Part shown: in pieces, positions 15,523 through 17,166 of the stretch
Layout of the letters: each line of letters opens with the position of its first letter
Position numbering within the stretch: position 1 is the stretch's first letter
Assembly (NCBI GenBank): GCA_030597965.1
Contig: JAUVQU010000025.1
Coordinates: 1-17,166, forward strand
Direction: 5' to 3'
Source of the DNA: Cellvibrionaceae bacterium
Lineage (GTDB): Bacteria > Pseudomonadota > Gammaproteobacteria > Pseudomonadales > Cellvibrionaceae
DNA: 17,166 bases
The notes under the pieces: model-generated
Told to the model about the DNA's origin: nothing
Databases searched by the model: none
The model's input: the letters and a program-made list of their open reading frames with translations, nothing else
Translations under genes and position numbers: made by a program

Positions 15523-16146
15523 ATGAATCCCGTGCGAGTTAAAATTTGCGGTTTAACATCGGTAGAAGACGCACTGCACGTTGTGACTGCGGGTGCGGAT
15601 GCGATTGGCCTGGTGTTCTACCCCCCAAGTCCACGTCATGTCGATGTTGCACAGGCGGCTGCAATTGCTCGAGCCGTGGGGCCGTTTGTAACCGTTGTGG
15701 GGTTGTTTGTTGATCCAGACGCCGAAATGGTAGAGCAGGTTTTAGCGCAGGTTGATCTGCATGTGTTGCAGTTCCATGGGGATGAGCCTGAAGTGTTTTG
15801 TGCTCAATTTAATCGTCCTTATCTGAAGGCGCTGCGTATGAAGCCTGACGTTGATGTTGCGCAAACATTAGCGGATTACCCCTCTGCCAGTGCTGTGTTA
15901 CTGGATGCTTATAGTCCCGGCATTCCGGGCGGCACGGGTGAAACTTTCGACTGGTCCAGGGTGCCTGCATCCTCACAAGTTCCTGTGGTGCTTGCCGGTG
16001 GGTTAAACCCAGAAAATATTAGTGATGCCGTGGCTGCAGTGTCGGTTTACGGTGTGGATGTCAGTGGTGGTGTTGAGTCGTCACCGGGCAAGAAAGATAC
16101 AGATAAAGTGGCGGCGTTTATACGTCGTGCAAAAGGCGGAGAGTAA
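15523..16146 (+). CDS. trpF: Phosphoribosylanthranilate isomerase
   Basis: TrpF isomerises N-phosphoribosylanthranilate in tryptophan synthesis. It is a single-domain (beta-alpha)8 barrel of 207 residues here, the normal size. Seen are VKICGLTSVEDAL with catalytic C9, GLVFYPPSPRHV, GLFVD, LQFHGDE, LLDAY with catalytic D128, GGTGETFDW, VLAGGLNPENI and the phosphate-binding GVDVSGGVESSPGKKD. I give the start as ATG 15523 (MNPVRVKICG) because this matches the family. The best Shine-Dalgarno, AAGGGG at 15483-15488, instead lies 4 to 7 bp before two TTG codons (15493 and 15496). Use of those would add 9 or 10 residues, so the true start is open. It lies 117 bp after truA, and trpB follows after 3 bp. 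Confidence 0.96.
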   Translation: MNPVRVKICGLTSVEDALHVVTAGADAIGLVFYPPSPRHVDVAQAAAIARAVGPFVTVVGLFVDPDAEMVEQVLAQVDLHVLQFHGDEPEVFCAQFNRPYLKALRMKPDVDVAQTLADYPSASAVLLDAYSPGIPGGTGETFDWSRVPASSQVPVVLAGGLNPENISDAVAAVSVYGVDVSGGVESSPGKKDTDKVAAFIRRAKGGE

Positions 16147-16149
16147 TTA

Positions 16150-17166
16150 GTGAACTCAAGTGAAGTGAACGCAGATACAGAAAAAGAAAGCGCAGTAATC
16201 GATTTTTCCCAATTCCCGGATCCGCAAGGACACTTCGGTATTCATGGTGGGCGTTTCGTTTCAGAAACATTGATACATGCATTGGACGAACTGGAAGAAA
16301 TGTATGACCGCTTAAAAGATGATCCGACATTTCAAGCTGAATTTGATGCGGATATGGTTCATTACGTAGGTCGTCCTTCACCGCTGTATTTTGCTGAACG
16401 CTTAACCGAAAAAGTCGGCGGTGCAAAAATATACCTGAAGCGTGAAGATTTAAATCACACAGGTGCACACAAGGTTAACAACACTATTGGTCAAGCGTTA
16501 TTGGCAAAATACAGCGGTAAGAGCCGTATTATTGCCGAGACGGGTGCGGGTCAGCATGGCGTGGCTTCTGCCACGGTGGCGGCGCGCTTAGGGCTTAAGT
16601 GTGAAGTGTTCATGGGCTCAGAAGACGTGAAGCGTCAGGCTCTGAATGTCTATCGTATGAAGCTTTTAGGCGCCACTGTGCACTCAGTGGAGTCCGGTTC
16701 AAAGACTCTTAAAGATGCTATGAACGAAGCCATGCGCGATTGGGTAACCAATGTCGATGATACATTTTACATTATTGGTACCGTAGCTGGCCCACATCCT
16801 TACCCAATGCTGGTACGTGATTTTCAGTCAATCATTGGCCGTGAAGCCCGCCAGCAGTGTTTGGATCAGGCAGGGCGGTTACCGGATGCTCTTGTGGCTT
16901 GTGTCGGTGGTGGTTCCAATGCGATTGGTTTGTTTCATCGATTCTTAGAAGATACAGATGTCGCTATGTACGGCGTAGAGGCGGGTGGTGACGGTGTTGA
17001 AACTGGACGTCACGCAGCGCCATTGAATGATGGTGTTCCAGGCGTGTTACACGGTAACCGCACCTATTTAATGGAAGATGAAAATGGCCAGATTATTGAA
17101 ACCCATTCGATTTCCGCTGGTTTGGATTATCCGGGTGTGGGTCCTGAGCATTCATGGTTAAAAGAC
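16150..17166 (+). CDS. trpB: Tryptophan synthase beta chain, 3' end cut by the window
   Basis: TrpB condenses indole with serine using pyridoxal phosphate; it works in a complex with TrpA, whose gene should lie just to the right. There are 339 codons without a stop to the window edge, against a usual length near 400, so about 60-80 residues are missing. Signatures are FGIHGGRFVSET, GRPSPLY, KREDLNHTGAHKVNN with the PLP lysine K108, ETGAGQHGVA with the catalytic glutamate E130, VGGGSNAIG for phosphate binding, YGVEAGG, and GLDYPGVGPEHSWL. The start is GTG at 16150, 3 bp after the trpF stop and 6 bp after GGAGAG (16138-16143). No in-frame ATG exists before the conserved region; another GTG at 16165 is possible. 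This gives about 20 more N-terminal residues than in E. coli. Tight spacing shows trpF and trpB are translated together. Confidence 0.97.
   Translation, partial: MNSSEVNADTEKESAVIDFSQFPDPQGHFGIHGGRFVSETLIHALDELEEMYDRLKDDPTFQAEFDADMVHYVGRPSPLYFAERLTEKVGGAKIYLKREDLNHTGAHKVNNTIGQALLAKYSGKSRIIAETGAGQHGVASATVAARLGLKCEVFMGSEDVKRQALNVYRMKLLGATVHSVESGSKTLKDAMNEAMRDWVTNVDDTFYIIGTVAGPHPYPMLVRDFQSIIGREARQQCLDQAGRLPDALVACVGGGSNAIGLFHRFLEDTDVAMYGVEAGGDGVETGRHAAPLNDGVPGVLHGNRTYLMEDENGQIIETHSISAGLDYPGVGPEHSWLKD

Noticed and set aside
1..17166. CRISPR arrays, tRNAs, insertion sequences, integrase or phage genes, toxin-antitoxin pairs
   Set aside because: I looked for spaced direct repeats, cloverleaf-type sequences and transposase motifs in the intergenic regions and found none; all large frames belong to the genes listed.

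Overview
The window is chromosomal DNA from a gammaproteobacterium. The run leuC-leuD-leuB-asd-fimV-truA-trpF matches the gene order I know from Pseudomonas and its relatives. Here trpB follows trpF directly, whereas Pseudomonas has accD at that point. Moderate GC, the fimV type and the DUF1302/DUF1329/YCF48/RND set suggest a marine or aquatic Cellvibrionales/Pseudomonadales-type bacterium. That placement is an inference, not a measurement. I see no mobile element, tRNA, rRNA or CRISPR array.

Region 1 (1-5357, + strand) holds four envelope genes. They are the 3' end of a DUF1302 outer-membrane barrel gene, a DUF1329 periplasmic protein, a secreted YCF48-like beta-propeller and an 818-residue RND/MMPL inner-membrane transporter. 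Read together, they look like a trans-envelope system for moving a hydrophobic substrate whose identity is unknown. A strong terminator hairpin sits inside the group, after the DUF1329 gene.

Region 2 (5369-9647) is leucine biosynthesis. A LysR regulator on the minus strand is divergent from leuC, leuD and leuB. The 140-bp gap between lysR and leuC holds a perfect T-N11-A palindrome and a candidate leuC promoter. LeuCD isomerises isopropylmalate and LeuB oxidises it.

Region 3 (9648-10910) is asd, the aspartate-semialdehyde dehydrogenase gene of the lysine/threonine/methionine branch. A perfect 12-bp hairpin lies just upstream and a terminator just downstream.

Region 4 (10911-14400) is fimV, encoding a large acidic polar-hub protein with a LysM domain. 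Its roughly 325-bp upstream region carries 11-bp tandem repeats, two palindromes and a small overlapping ORF. A perfect 16-bp terminator follows fimV.

Region 5 (14427-17166) is truA-trpF-trpB, joining tRNA pseudouridylation to two tryptophan-synthesis steps. A candidate sigma70 promoter precedes truA, and a palindrome lies at the trpF translation start. trpB begins at GTG and runs off the window.

Most of the window is housekeeping sequence. The least understood parts are the envelope cluster and several compact regulatory structures between genes.
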